Below, piece by piece: positions 25,300 to 35,063 of a stretch of 64,000 nucleotides of DNA. The translations under genes and the position numbers were made by a program. Where the stretch lies: assembly GCA_910583985.1 (NCBI GenBank), contig CAJTYA010000009.1, positions 43,262 through 107,261 on the forward strand. Direction: 5' to 3'. This stretch comes from an uncultured Alistipes sp. (GTDB taxonomy: Bacteria; Bacteroidota; Bacteroidia; Bacteroidales; Rikenellaceae). A model generated the notes under the pieces. It was not told where the DNA came from, made no database searches, and saw only the letters and a list, made by a program, of their open reading frames with translations. Numbering within the stretch: the first letter of the stretch is position 1; each line of letters opens with the position of its first letter.

Positions 25300-27408
25300 C
25301 TACTGTTCCTTTTTACCATTTGACTTTTCTACGATCTCTTTGGCAAGGCCGGCAGGAACTTCTTCGAAGTGAGAGAATTCCATCGAAGAGGTAGCGCGAC
25401 CCGACGAAATCGTACGCAGTACCGTAACGTAACCGAACATTTCCGACAGAGGCACCTTGGCATCCACCACGCGGGCGTTGCCGCGCGATTCCATGCCGGC
25501 GATCTGTCCGCGGCGTTTGTTCAGGTCGCCGATGATGTCGCCCATGTTTTCTTCGGGCGTCACCACTTCGACCTTCATGATCGGTTCCAGAATAACGGGA
25601 GAGGCTTTTCTCGCCGCTTCGCGGAAACCGTTACGGGCACAGATTTCAAACGAGAGCGCATCCGAGTCCACCGGGTGGAACGATCCGTCGAGCACCGTAA
25701 CCTTCATGCTGTCGAGCGGGAAGCCGGCCAGCGGACCGTTGGTCATCGAAGATTCGAAACCTTTCTGGATAGCGGGCATGTATTCCTTGGGGATGTTACC
25801 GCCCTTGACCACGTCGACGAATTCCAGACCGATCTTGCCGTCTTCGGCAGGACCGATTTCGAACACGATGTCGGCGAACTTACCGCGACCGCCGGTCTGT
25901 TTCTTGAATACTTCGCGATGCTGAACCGTCGATTTGAGCGATTCCTTGTAGTTGACCTGAGGAGCGCCCTGATTGATTTCGACGCCGAATTCGCGTTTGA
26001 GGCGGTCGACGATGATTTCGAGGTGCAGCTCGCCCATACCGCTGATGACGGTCTGACCGCTGTCTTCGTCGGTCTTGACCGTAAAGGTCGGGTCTTCTTC
26101 GGAGAGCTTGCCGAGCGCGATACCCAGTTTGTCGAGGTCCTTCTGCGTTTTGGGTTCGATGGCCAAACCGATCACCGGTTCGGGGAACGTCATGGATTCG
26201 AGCACGATCGGGTGCTGTTCGTCGCAGAGCGTGTCGCCGGTACGGATGTCCTTGAAACCGACGGCGGCGCAAATATCGCCGGCACCGATCACTTCCATCG
26301 GGTTCTGCTTGTTGGCGTGCATCTGGTAGATACGGCTGATGCGTTCCTTCTTGCCCGAACGGCTGTTGTGCACATACGATCCGGCTTCGAGTTTTCCGGA
26401 ATAAACGCGCACGAACGCCAGACGACCTACGAACGGGTCGGTAGCGATCTTGAACGCGAGTCCGCAGAACGGATCGGCTTCGGTCGGCTTGCGGGAAGTT
26501 TCCTCGCCCGTGCGGGGGTCGGTTCCCACGACGGCATCAATGTCGACCGGCGAAGGCAGGAAAGCCATCACGTAGTCGAGCAGCAACTGAACGCCCTTGT
26601 TCTTGAACGAAGAACCGCAGAGCATCGGCACGACCGTCATCGAGATCGTAGCCTTGCGAATGGCGGCGATGAGTTCGTCGGGAGTGATGGAATCGGGATC
26701 CTCGAAGAATTTCTCCATCAGCGCGTCGTCCACCGTAGCCACTTCCTCGATCAGCTTGGCGCGCCATTCGGCCGCTTCGGCCTTCATGTTTTCGGGGATT
26801 TCCTCGTAGGTATAGTTGACGAGTTCGGCCTTTTTGGCTTCGTCGTAGATGATAGCCCTATTATATATAAGGTCTATCAGACCGGCGAACTTGTCTTCCG
26901 CACCGATGGGCAGCACCACGGGGAGCGCATTGGCTCCGAGACGGTCCTTCACCTGAGCGCACACGTTCAGGAAGTCGGCACCGATACGGTCCATTTTATT
27001 GACGTATCCGATACGGGGAACGCGGTACTTGTCGGCCTGACGCCATACCGTTTCGGACTGGGGTTCGACACCGCCCACGGCGCAGAACGTAGCCACGGCG
27101 CCGTCGAGCACGCGCAGCGAGCGTTCCACCTCGGCCGTGAAGTCCACGTGACCCGGAGTGTCGATGATGTTGATCTGGTAGGTCTGGTCCTTGTAGTGCC
27201 AGAAAGCGGTCGTCGCGGCCGACGTGATCGTGATACCGCGTTCCTGTTCCTGCACCATCCAGTCCATCGTAGCGGCGCCTTCGTGCACTTCGCCGATCTT
27301 GTGGGTTTTACCCGTGTAGAAAAGAATACGCTCCGAGGTGGTCGTCTTACCGGCATCGATGTGGGCCATGATACCGATATTTCTGGTGTATCTTAAATCT
27401 CTTGCCAT
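25300..27408 (-). CDS. fusA: elongation factor G
   Basis: 702-residue translocase GTPase, usual EF-G length. G1 is AHIDAGKTTTSERILF (about 15-30), followed by the switch I region ERGITITSAATT, G3 DTPGHVDFT and G4 NKMDR. Domains II-V follow, with GGRGKFADIVFEI in domain IV. It moves tRNA and mRNA after peptide bond formation and splits ribosomes with RRF. It lies 26 bp after rpsG. Confidence 0.98.
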   Translation of the reverse strand: MARDLRYTRNIGIMAHIDAGKTTTSERILFYTGKTHKIGEVHEGAATMDWMVQEQERGITITSAATTAFWHYKDQTYQINIIDTPGHVDFTAEVERSLRVLDGAVATFCAVGGVEPQSETVWRQADKYRVPRIGYVNKMDRIGADFLNVCAQVKDRLGANALPVVLPIGAEDKFAGLIDLIYNRAIIYDEAKKAELVNYTYEEIPENMKAEAAEWRAKLIEEVATVDDALMEKFFEDPDSITPDELIAAIRKATISMTVVPMLCGSSFKNKGVQLLLDYVMAFLPSPVDIDAVVGTDPRTGEETSRKPTEADPFCGLAFKIATDPFVGRLAFVRVYSGKLEAGSYVHNSRSGKKERISRIYQMHANKQNPMEVIGAGDICAAVGFKDIRTGDTLCDEQHPIVLESMTFPEPVIGLAIEPKTQKDLDKLGIALGKLSEEDPTFTVKTDEDSGQTVISGMGELHLEIIVDRLKREFGVEINQGAPQVNYKESLKSTVQHREVFKKQTGGRGKFADIVFEIGPAEDGKIGLEFVDVVKGGNIPKEYMPAIQKGFESSMTNGPLAGFPLDSMKVTVLDGSFHPVDSDALSFEICARNGFREAARKASPVILEPIMKVEVVTPEENMGDIIGDLNKRRGQIAGMESRGNARVVDAKVPLSEMFGYVTVLRTISSGRATSSMEFSHFEEVPAGLAKEIVEKSNGKKEQ

Positions 27409-27434
27409 ACTTGATTGATTCTCTTCTGCGCTAA

Positions 27435-27911
27435 TTAAAACCTGAAATGTGCAAACGCCTTGTTGGCTTCGGCCATACGGTGCATTTCTTCCTTGCGTTT
27501 GAAGGCGGCACCTTCTTCGTTGTATGCGGCCTGAATTTCGGCAGCCATCTTTTCAGCCATGGAACGACCTGCGCGTTTTTTCGAGTAAAGGATAAGGTTT
27601 CGCATTGCCAATGAAACTTTACGCTCCGGTCTCACTTCCGTCGGTACCTGAAAAGTAGCACCGCCCACGCGACGCGATTTCACTTCCACTTGGGGAGTGA
27701 TGTTTTCGAGGGCTTTTTTCCAGATATCCAGAGGAGCCTTGTCCGCATCCTTCATCTTCTCGCCGACGATCTCTATGGCGTCATAGAAAATCGTGTAGGC
27801 AATACTCTTCTTACCATCCAGCATAAGGTTGTTGACGAACCTGGTCACAAGCACGTCTCCGAACTTGGGATCTGGAAGTAGAATTCGCTTTTTAGGCTTC
27901 GCTTTTCTCAT
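27435..27911 (-). CDS. rpsG: 30S ribosomal protein S7 (uS7)
   Basis: 158 residues. MRKAKPKKRILLPDPKFGDV and the helix LMLDGKKSIAYTIFYDA are typical; head assembly protein, and in E. coli the repressor of the str operon. 48 bp after rpsL. Confidence 0.98.
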   Translation of the reverse strand: MRKAKPKKRILLPDPKFGDVLVTRFVNNLMLDGKKSIAYTIFYDAIEIVGEKMKDADKAPLDIWKKALENITPQVEVKSRRVGGATFQVPTEVRPERKVSLAMRNLILYSKKRAGRSMAEKMAAEIQAAYNEEGAAFKRKEEMHRMAEANKAFAHFRF

Positions 27912-27959
27912 TGTTTAAATCTCCTTGATGATTTGTTTCGATTTTAAATCTCTAAAGTT

Positions 27960-28358
27960 TTACTTCTTCTTGGCGGGAGCCGCACCGGCTTTGGGCCGTT
28001 TGGCGCCGTATTTGGAGCGGCGCTGTTTGCGTCCGTCCACGCCCGCTGCGTCCATCGCGCCGCGAACCAAATGATAACGCACACCGGGGAGGTCTTTGAC
28101 ACGACCGCCGCGAACCAGCACGATCGAGTGTTCCTGCAGGTTGTGTCCTTCGCCGGGGATGTAGGCATTGACTTCTTTTCCGTTGGTCAGCCGCACACGG
28201 GCCACTTTCCGCATAGCCGAGTTCGGCTTTTTGGGCGTAGTCGTGTACACACGGACACACACGCCGCGACGCTGCGGACATGCGTCCAAAGCAGGAGCTT
28301 TGCTCTTGAAGCCCGGCTTCAATCGTCCTTTACGGACTAACTGTTGAATCGTTGGCAT
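27960..28358 (-). CDS. rpsL: 30S ribosomal protein S12 (uS12)
   Basis: 132 residues, decoding-centre protein. TTPKKPNSAMRKVARVRL has Lys at the two positions (43 and 88) whose mutation gives streptomycin resistance elsewhere, so it is wild-type there. First gene of the 33-gene cluster. Confidence 0.98.
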   Translation of the reverse strand: MPTIQQLVRKGRLKPGFKSKAPALDACPQRRGVCVRVYTTTPKKPNSAMRKVARVRLTNGKEVNAYIPGEGHNLQEHSIVLVRGGRVKDLPGVRYHLVRGAMDAAGVDGRKQRRSKYGAKRPKAGAAPAKKK

Positions 28359-28420
28359 TTTACTTACTTTTCCTTTACTTTTTGGTTAAAAACTCTGTTC
28401 CGTCCATACAAAACGGAGTG

Positions 28421-28450
28421 CAAAGATACCAATTATTTTCGAAAGCACAA
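28421..28450 (-). promoter_or_regulatory. promoter of the str-S10-spc-alpha cluster
   Basis: Minus strand TTG (28450-28448), 19-bp spacer, TATCTTTG (28428-28421). Leader of about 55-60 nt to the rpsL ATG. I see no other convincing promoter down to rplQ, 18.5 kb away. Confidence 0.75.
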
Positions 28451-28668
28451 TAATCGCGTATGTTTTTTCACTGATTATCCGCCTTTTTCGCGCTTTTCCG
28501 GACGTTTCGAAACACCCCCGAAACACATTTTTTCTTATCATTTTTCAAACAAGATAAATAAAACAAATATCAAATAATACAACGAACTGACTACAAACGC
28601 AATAAACCCAAAAGACTTTTCACCTTCCCGCCCGACGCCGCCGGGTTTCACGAACCGGAAATTTGCCC

Positions 28669-28676
28669 TATTTTTG
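28669..28676 (+). promoter_or_regulatory. -7 box (TATTTTTG) for the small hypothetical gene
   Basis: Exact TAnnTTTG match 26 bp before the GTG at 28702; an imperfect -33 (GTTTC) lies about 19 bp upstream. Because transcription would begin near 28683, the ATG at 28663 cannot be the start. Confidence 0.5.
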
Positions 28677-28701
28677 CAAGGGAAAAACAAAACGTTCCGC
28701 C

Positions 28702-29067
28702 GTGAAAGACACAGCCGTATTCCGGGCCGAAGCCACCTGCGGGCATCCGGCCTGCGAGCAAATGAACCTCCATCTGAACATCATCGCCTTCGACGACCGG
28801 GGCGAACGATCTTCGTCCGACTATGCCGACGCCGAACCGATGCGCCGCGACCGGACCTACGCCGTGAAAACGAACGACGGGGCGACCGAAGCGGCCGTAT
28901 CGCTGTACGTGGTTCCGACCGACGATCCCGTCTCGGACCGGGTGGCCGACACGCCGGATTTCGACCTGACCCTCCGCATTTTCAAAGGCGACGAAACGAT
29001 AGAGACCAAAACGATCAAGATCAACGGCTGGGGCGGCAACCAACTCATCGGGCTGCGTTACCGCTGA
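28702..29067 (+). CDS. hypothetical protein, 121 residues (GTG start)
   Basis: I do not recognise the family. Predicted as a small, beta-rich, soluble protein without signal peptide; acidic, with a well-formed C-terminal half (DLTLRIFKGDETIETKTIKI, ends NQLIGLRYR). The GTG start at 28702 was chosen because the -7 box lies between it and the only upstream ATG. Regular codon use supports coding. It diverges from rpsL and stands alone. Confidence 0.6.
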   Translation: MKDTAVFRAEATCGHPACEQMNLHLNIIAFDDRGERSSSDYADAEPMRRDRTYAVKTNDGATEAAVSLYVVPTDDPVSDRVADTPDFDLTLRIFKGDETIETKTIKINGWGGNQLIGLRYR

Positions 29068-29224
29068 CACACCCGCCAGAAAACAGCCCCAACAACCCGA
29101 CGTCCGCCGGCACGGCGATGGCACGACCTCCCTGTCACGCTCCCCCACCGTCGGAGACCGGCCAACCGAACGCCGAAGACCGCCCGCATCCCGCACCGGC
29201 CCGACCGGAAGCCGCACACGAAAA

Positions 29225-29253
29225 GAGGGCATCCGACGCTCTCGGACACCCTC
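29225..29253 (-). terminator. terminator of the porin gene
   Basis: 12-nt arms (29225-29236 and 29242-29253) pair fully only when read on the minus strand, where two mismatches become G-U pairs, and are followed by TTTTCG. It is about 78 bp past the porin stop. Confidence 0.7.
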
Positions 29254-29331
29254 CCGCATTTTCTCCCGCTCGCTCCGTCCCGGCGATTGCTTCCGAACGG
29301 TATCGGAGCCGGCAGCCCGACACCGCCGCCG

Positions 29332-30480
29332 TCAGAACGACGCGACGACCTCGATCGTGAACCGATCGTGGAACGCGCGTTCGCTCGCGAAGTCGGACGG
29401 CTTTTTCCCGAACAGATATTTCTCGTAATTGAAACGCACCTCCGAGCGAATCAGTTTTTCGCCGAAGCCGAGGTTCGCCCCGACCGTCAAACGGTTCGCA
29501 TCGAACGCTTCCCGTTGTCGCGTGGTGACATTCAAATGATCGACGTTATTGCCGAGGTCCCAGCGGACGATGGGCGCGACGTACCGCGGAAGGGCTTTCT
29601 CCGGCAACCCGAACCGATAGTAGGCATGCACCAGCGCCGCCGTCATCACCTCGCGCGCGGCTCCCATGTCGAGGATGCGCCGGGCATACTCGCCCTCGAC
29701 GAAAAGCCCGCCCCGCACATAGCGCAGTTCGAGACCGGCCATCCGCAGCCGGGTCTGCACCCGTTCCTCCGTCTTTCCGCCGTCGGATTCCTTGACTTTC
29801 AACTGCAAGGGCGTATATCCGTCGTAGTAGGCCAACGCTCCGCGCAACCCTTCGCTGCCGCCGATCTCGATGCGGCCGACCGCGTTCACCTTCTTGCCCC
29901 ACTGCGGGTTGTTGATGCCCGATCCGTTGAAAATGCCGACATACGCCTTCATCGGCACCCCGGCCCGGAACGCATAGGTGAACATGACGCCCAGATCGCG
30001 GGAACCCAGCGTCCGGACATAACCGACCACCTCGCCGCCCGAAAGTTCGCTGCCGTAGTAACCGGTCAGATACTTGGCCAGAAACGACCGGTTCGCGAAC
30101 ATGTTCGTCGTAGGCCCCCGGTCCAGATCGGTACTGAAATGATACTGCTGCTGCCCCAACTGCACGCCGAACCCGCCGGCGGTATAGCCCACATAGGAAT
30201 CCAGCACGGACACCTTGCCTTCGTTATTGAAATCGACCTGAATCCGGTAGGTCATGTTCCGGCTCACGTTTCCCCGGACGCCGAAACGCGAGTTCCGCAC
30301 GTTGAAGCGATATTCCCCGCCGTAAAGGTCCGTTTCGAGTTTCACCTTGACCGCCCCGTCCACTTGCGGAACATACGACACGCTCTGCCGCCGGGCCGTA
30401 TCGCCTCCGGCCGCCTGACCGGCCGCCGAAGCGACGCAACCCCACGCCAGCAACGGTAAAATCCATCGTTTAGCTTTCAT
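29332..30480 (-). CDS. outer-membrane porin-like beta-barrel protein
   Basis: 382 residues from the ATG at 30480. Signal peptide MKAKRWILPLLAWGCVASAAGQA; the mature part alternates polar and aromatic residues in short amphipathic strands and ends in Phe (EVVASF), the usual outer-membrane barrel terminus. Segments such as NSRFGVRGNVSRNMTYRIQVDF and a barrel of about 16 strands resemble the phosphate-selective porin O/P family. Substrate is unknown. Codons upstream of 30480 are open but precede the signal peptide. Single-gene unit. Confidence 0.8.
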   Translation of the reverse strand: MKAKRWILPLLAWGCVASAAGQAAGGDTARRQSVSYVPQVDGAVKVKLETDLYGGEYRFNVRNSRFGVRGNVSRNMTYRIQVDFNNEGKVSVLDSYVGYTAGGFGVQLGQQQYHFSTDLDRGPTTNMFANRSFLAKYLTGYYGSELSGGEVVGYVRTLGSRDLGVMFTYAFRAGVPMKAYVGIFNGSGINNPQWGKKVNAVGRIEIGGSEGLRGALAYYDGYTPLQLKVKESDGGKTEERVQTRLRMAGLELRYVRGGLFVEGEYARRILDMGAAREVMTAALVHAYYRFGLPEKALPRYVAPIVRWDLGNNVDHLNVTTRQREAFDANRLTVGANLGFGEKLIRSEVRFNYEKYLFGKKPSDFASERAFHDRFTIEVVASF

Positions 30481-30526
30481 TCTCCTGCGATTTGACACAC
30501 GCGGCGCCCTCCGAGGCGTCGCGCCG

Positions 30527-30534
30527 CAAAGGTA
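30527..30534 (-). promoter_or_regulatory. -7 box of the porin gene (TACCTTTG)
   Basis: Minus strand 30534-30527 matches TAnnTTTG 47 bases before the ATG. The -33 element is not convincing. Confidence 0.5.
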
Positions 30535-30604
30535 CCACTTAATCCCCGTTTCCGAACGACGGGAGAGAGGAATAGAGAATGAATTTTATAAAAATCGAAT
30601 TTTA

Positions 30605-30635
30605 TTTGTTTTAAAAATATATTTGTTTAATTTTG
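30605..30635 (+). promoter_or_regulatory. promoter of the AAA_14/DUF4143 gene
   Basis: TTTG (30605-30608), 19-bp spacer, TAATTTTG (30628-30635), in an AT-rich patch. Leader of about 18 nt to the ATG at 30660. Confidence 0.75.
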
Positions 30636-30659
30636 TGTCCGGTACTCATTCCTACGGAA

Positions 30660-31892
30660 ATGATCCACAGGACAGCCCTCGAAAACATAGCAGCCAAGCA
30701 GCGCAAAATGCTCGCCGATCGTTCGGCAGGACACCCCCGCGAAATCATGAGTTCGATGCCTTACCTCACCGACCGAGTCCTGCTCATCGGCGGCATGCGC
30801 GGCTGTGGCCGCACGACGCTGCTCACGCGAATGCTGCTGAACGAATACCCGGAGGCATGGTACACCGACTTCGGCGACCCGCGGCTGGCGGGCTTCGACG
30901 CGGGCGACTTCGTGAAATTCGACCGTCTGCTCGACGATTCGGGCAAAGGCATCCTGCTGCTGAACCGCATCGACTGCGCGGCCGGATGGACGGACTACTG
31001 CCTGCGGAAAATCGAACAGGGCGTCAAGATCGTCGCGACGGTCTCACTCGGCACGCTGCTCGGCATCGAACGGCAGAGGCGCACGAGGGACGGCGACCGG
31101 ACGGCGGAGCGGTTCACCACGCGCCGGCTGGAACCGTTCTCCTACACCGAATTTCTCGATTTCACCCATAAGAAAGGCAGCCTCGCGGCCGTGAACGACT
31201 ACATGCTCCGGGGAGCCTTTCCCGGCATTCTGAAAAAAGGCACGCTCGCGGCGCTGCACGACCTCTACGACGACATCATCGCCCGCGACGTCATCATCGC
31301 CGGCGGCGTGCGCGACCGCTGTACGCTGCAACGCGTCGCGCTGAAGCTCATGGCGGCGAGCGGAACGTTCGTAACGGCCAACAAAATCCGGGAAACGCTC
31401 AAAATAAAAGCCGTCAGCACGGCGGCCGAGCACATGGCGCTGCTCGAACAGGCCGGGCTCGTGAGTTTCGTTTCCGTATACAGCGACAACCCGGCCCGTC
31501 AGGCCATCAACCCGCGCAAAACATACGCCTGCGACACGGCGCTCATGAGCGCGCTTTCGCCCGAAGAGACGCCCGACCGCGAACGGCTTTTCGAAACGAT
31601 GATCTTCAACCACCTGCGCAGGAACAACCGCTCGATCCATTACACGAGCGGAGCGGACGGATGCGATTTCGTCGCTACCGACGCCGACGGCACCGTCCGC
31701 TGCATACAGGCCTGTTACGAAGACGACCCCGACCGGATGGAAGCCCAAAAGGAGGGTCTGGTCCACGCGCTCCGCGAAACGGGAGCCAAGAGCGGGACGA
31801 TCGTCACGGCCGACCTCTCGGACCGCCTCACGCTCGACGGCTGCGAAATCGAAATCACCGACGCCGACGCTTTTCTGAGCGAAGGGTTTTAA
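30660..31892 (+). CDS. AAA_14/DUF4143 family protein, probably ATPase-dead
   Basis: 410 residues. The layout is that of the large AAA_14-DUF4143 family common in Bacteroidota: an N-terminal P-loop domain (about 35-170), a winged-helix part (about 210-290) and a C-terminal restriction-nuclease-like domain (about 300-410). Key residues are altered: Walker A is GMRGCGRT (45-52) with Arg51 instead of Lys; the Walker B segment reads ILLLNRIDC where relatives have hhhhDE; and the nuclease-like ExDF motif reads GCDFV. The start ATG follows a clear promoter. The reading frame is intact and codon use normal, so it is not obviously a decaying gene. Function unknown. Confidence 0.75.
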   Translation: MIHRTALENIAAKQRKMLADRSAGHPREIMSSMPYLTDRVLLIGGMRGCGRTTLLTRMLLNEYPEAWYTDFGDPRLAGFDAGDFVKFDRLLDDSGKGILLLNRIDCAAGWTDYCLRKIEQGVKIVATVSLGTLLGIERQRRTRDGDRTAERFTTRRLEPFSYTEFLDFTHKKGSLAAVNDYMLRGAFPGILKKGTLAALHDLYDDIIARDVIIAGGVRDRCTLQRVALKLMAASGTFVTANKIRETLKIKAVSTAAEHMALLEQAGLVSFVSVYSDNPARQAINPRKTYACDTALMSALSPEETPDRERLFETMIFNHLRRNNRSIHYTSGADGCDFVATDADGTVRCIQACYEDDPDRMEAQKEGLVHALRETGAKSGTIVTADLSDRLTLDGCEIEITDADAFLSEGF

Positions 31893-33008
31893 CCGACCTA
31901 TCTTTTCCGGCCCCGTCTGCCTTTCGCACGGAACGGGAGTCCGGGCAAGAGGCTTGCCCCGACCCCGAATCTTTTCTCGGCGATCCACCGAACGGCGCGA
32001 GCAGCCGCCGGGAAAACGAGGCGCAAAAACCGGAAAATCGAATCCCGAAACGTAAAGTTCGAAAAGATTCACGGGAACGAACAAGCGACGCCACGCTTTC
32101 CGAACGATGTCTTTTCATGCGGGACGGCCGCTCTCCCATTCCCCTCGGAGCCAAGACTATATAGCGCCATTCCCGTGCGTTTTCACTCCTCGGCATTCTT
32201 CCGTTCTAAGGCACCCTGTCAGCGGGACGACCGGCGCTTCCGTCCCGCCGACCGGATACCGAATCGACACCGAAACCGCATCCGTCCGGAAAAACGCCGC
32301 ACCGGTCGCAAAACGATCTTCGAGGGAAACGACACGGGCGAACCGGAAAGACAGACGTTTTTCCCCGGAGCCCCATCCGAACGAAGCCGAAACGATCGAC
32401 ACACGAGAAAACCCTCCGGCATCTTTCGGATCGAACCCGCCCGACGCGCATACCGTTCGGCAAAACGCCACGGAGTCGGTCTTCGATCCGCTCCGCACGA
32501 CTTCCCTGCACTCGGACACCTTGCGCACACCCCGGCACCGGTCTTGCATCGGACAGACCGATGGGAAGCACCTCGCGGCCGCAGCCCGATCCCGGAGCAA
32601 GCGAAATACGGCACACGGCCGCTTCCCCGACCGGGAACGTTTCGGCATGCACCGGAGGCTTCTGCGTCGTGCTTTTCTCCGGGACGAAGAACACCGTGCG
32701 CCCGACCCGTCTCCGCAGCGAATCCGGAAATGGGGAAAAATCCGTCGCGCACCTTCCCTGCCGGTCGCCGCCGCCCCGATCCGGCCGGCACGGCACACAG
32801 GCGTCCTTGTCCAAAGCGACCGGAGAAAAGCGGGAGGCGGCAGGACCGAAATCCGTGCGACACCGGAAGACTCCGGAGCCGGACCGGAACCCGCGGAAAG
32901 CCACGGTCCCGGCCCAAGAAGCCCGCGGGAGCCGGAGGAAAAGTTTCTTTTCCGTTTCCGGCGCGAGCCGACCGTTTTTTTTGATATTTTAGTCTCCCGA
33001 AACAGCGC
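31893..33008. other. GC-rich non-coding stretch before uvrC
   Basis: About 1.1 kb. Plus and minus frames are open for 100-300 codons but give Arg/Pro/Gly-rich translations without motifs. No terminator or promoter is clear. C exceeds G on the plus strand. Confidence 0.55.
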
Positions 33009-35063
33009 ATGAACGAAATGAACGCATCCGAACGCATCGCCCGCCTCAAGGAAAAAGTGGCCCTGCTGCCCGAATCGCCGGGCGTCTACCAGTTTCTCGG
33101 CTCGGACGGACGGGTCATCTACGTGGGCAAGGCGAAGAACCTCCGCCGAAGGGTCTATTCCTATTTCACGTCGAAAGCCAACGAGAGCCCCAAGGTGAGG
33201 GTGATGGTCACGAAAATAGCCGACCTGCGGCATACGGTCGTCGCCACCGAAAACGAAGCGTTCCTGCTGGAGAACAACATGATCAAAAACCTCCAGCCCC
33301 GCTACAACATCCTGCTCAAGGACGACAAGACCTATCCGTGGATCGCCATCCGAAACGAAGCGTTTCCGCGCGTGCTCTCGACCCGGAAGCGCGAGCGCGA
33401 CGGCTCGCAGTATTTCGGCCCCTATGCCTCCGTCTATGTCCAGAAGACGGTACTGGAGCTGGTGCACAGCATCCACAGCCTGAGGACCTGCTCGCTGAAC
33501 CTTTCGCCCGAAGCCATCGCCAGAGGCCGGTACAGCGTTTGTCTGCAATACCACATCGGCAACTGCAAGGGCCCCTGCGTCGGCCTGCAATCCGAGGAAA
33601 GCTACCGCGAGGACATCGCCATGGTCGCGGCCCTGCTCAAGGGCGACACGCGGAGCACGATGAGCTACCTGAAGGAAAAAATGACCGAAGCCGCCGCGGC
33701 CCTGCGGTTCGAGGAGGCCGCCGCATGGAAAAAGAAAATGGACATCCTCTCCGGCTACCAGAGCAAGTCGGTCGTCGTGAGCAACACGCTCTCCGACCTC
33801 GACGTCTTCTCGCTGGTCGCCGACGAGGAGGCTGCCTTCTGCAACTTCATGCGCATCGCCGACGGCGCCGTCGTCAACTCGTTCACCGTCGAGCTCAAGC
33901 CCGGTCTCGAAGATTCGCCGCGGGACATCCTGACCTATGCGATAGGGACGATCTCCGAAAGGCTGTCGGGCCGTCTTTCGCGCGAGGCCGTCGTTCCGCT
34001 GCTGCCCACGCCGGGCATGTTCGACGGGACCGTGTTCACCGTGCCCCAACGCGGCGACAAGCTGCGGCTGCTGGAGCTCTCCGAACGCAACGGCCGCGTC
34101 TATCGGCTCGAAAAGCTCAAACAGATCGAAATCAAAGACCCGGCCCGGCACACCGACCGGGTGATGGCCGCGTTGCGGAAAGAGCTGCACCTGAACGTCG
34201 AGCCGCGCCACATCGAATGTTTCGACAACTCGAACCTTCAGGGCACCCACCCCGTGGCCTCGTGCGTCGTCTTCCGCGACGGCAAACCCTCGCGCAAGGA
34301 ATACCGCCATTTCAACATCAAAACCGTCGTCGGCGCCAACGACTTCGCCTCGATGCGGGAGGTCGTCGGAAGACGCTACGCCCGGCTGCTGGCCGAAAAC
34401 GCGGAACTGCCCCAGTTGATCGTCGTGGACGGCGGCAAGGGACAGCTCAGCTTCGCCTACGGCATTCTCCAAGAGCTGGGACTGGAGCACAGGATCGCCA
34501 TCGTGGGGTTGGCCAAGCGCATCGAGGAGGTCTACTTTCCGCACGACCCGATGCCCTACTACCTCGACCGCAACAGCGAGGCGCTGAAAGTGCTGATGCA
34601 CATCCGCGACGAAGCGCACCGTTTCGGCATCACGTTCCACCGCAGGAAGCGCTCGCTGGCCTTCATCAAAAGCGAGCTTGAAAACATCCCCTCACTCGGC
34701 GACCGGTCGATCGACAAACTCCTCAAACGCTACCGCACGATCGCCAACATCCGCAAAGCCTCCGAAGATGAACTCGCGGAACTCATCGGCCGGCAGCGCG
34801 CCCGCGAAACGATCCGCTATTTCGCATCCGGACCGGCAAACACCCCCGTCGCCGCTACGACCGATGCCGACCCTTCTACGACAAATACCGCCCCGACGGA
34901 GAATCCGCCGGACGAAACGAACGGCAGTCGGCCCCGTCGCCGAAAACCGACGACTCCGGACGCGGCGGCACAGCCCGTTGCGGACGCCTCCGACGGGAAG
35001 CCCGTCCCGGCAGAAAGTCGGCCGGACGAAACGAATGTCGACGAAACCGACTCGCGCACATAA
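33009..35063 (+). CDS. uvrC: excinuclease ABC subunit C, with low-complexity C-terminal tail
   Basis: Nucleotide-excision-repair nuclease that cuts on both sides of a lesion in the UvrB-DNA complex. 684 residues. The N-terminal GIY-YIG domain (SPGVYQFLG, VIYVGKAKNLRRRV, about 20-100) makes the 3' cut; the UVR motif (RFEEAAAWKKKMDIL, about 236-250) binds UvrB; the RNase H-like domain (about 380-540) makes the 5' cut; the helix-hairpin-helix ends near 605. The last 79 residues (606-684) are Pro/Asp/Thr/Arg-rich and not part of the family. Monocistronic as far as seen. Confidence 0.96.
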   Translation: MNEMNASERIARLKEKVALLPESPGVYQFLGSDGRVIYVGKAKNLRRRVYSYFTSKANESPKVRVMVTKIADLRHTVVATENEAFLLENNMIKNLQPRYNILLKDDKTYPWIAIRNEAFPRVLSTRKRERDGSQYFGPYASVYVQKTVLELVHSIHSLRTCSLNLSPEAIARGRYSVCLQYHIGNCKGPCVGLQSEESYREDIAMVAALLKGDTRSTMSYLKEKMTEAAAALRFEEAAAWKKKMDILSGYQSKSVVVSNTLSDLDVFSLVADEEAAFCNFMRIADGAVVNSFTVELKPGLEDSPRDILTYAIGTISERLSGRLSREAVVPLLPTPGMFDGTVFTVPQRGDKLRLLELSERNGRVYRLEKLKQIEIKDPARHTDRVMAALRKELHLNVEPRHIECFDNSNLQGTHPVASCVVFRDGKPSRKEYRHFNIKTVVGANDFASMREVVGRRYARLLAENAELPQLIVVDGGKGQLSFAYGILQELGLEHRIAIVGLAKRIEEVYFPHDPMPYYLDRNSEALKVLMHIRDEAHRFGITFHRRKRSLAFIKSELENIPSLGDRSIDKLLKRYRTIANIRKASEDELAELIGRQRARETIRYFASGPANTPVAATTDADPSTTNTAPTENPPDETNGSRPRRRKPTTPDAAAQPVADASDGKPVPAESRPDETNVDETDSRT

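Noticed and set aside
32157..34640. 827-codon minus-strand frame overlapping uvrC
   Set aside because: Antisense to uvrC and desert DNA, no conserved motif.
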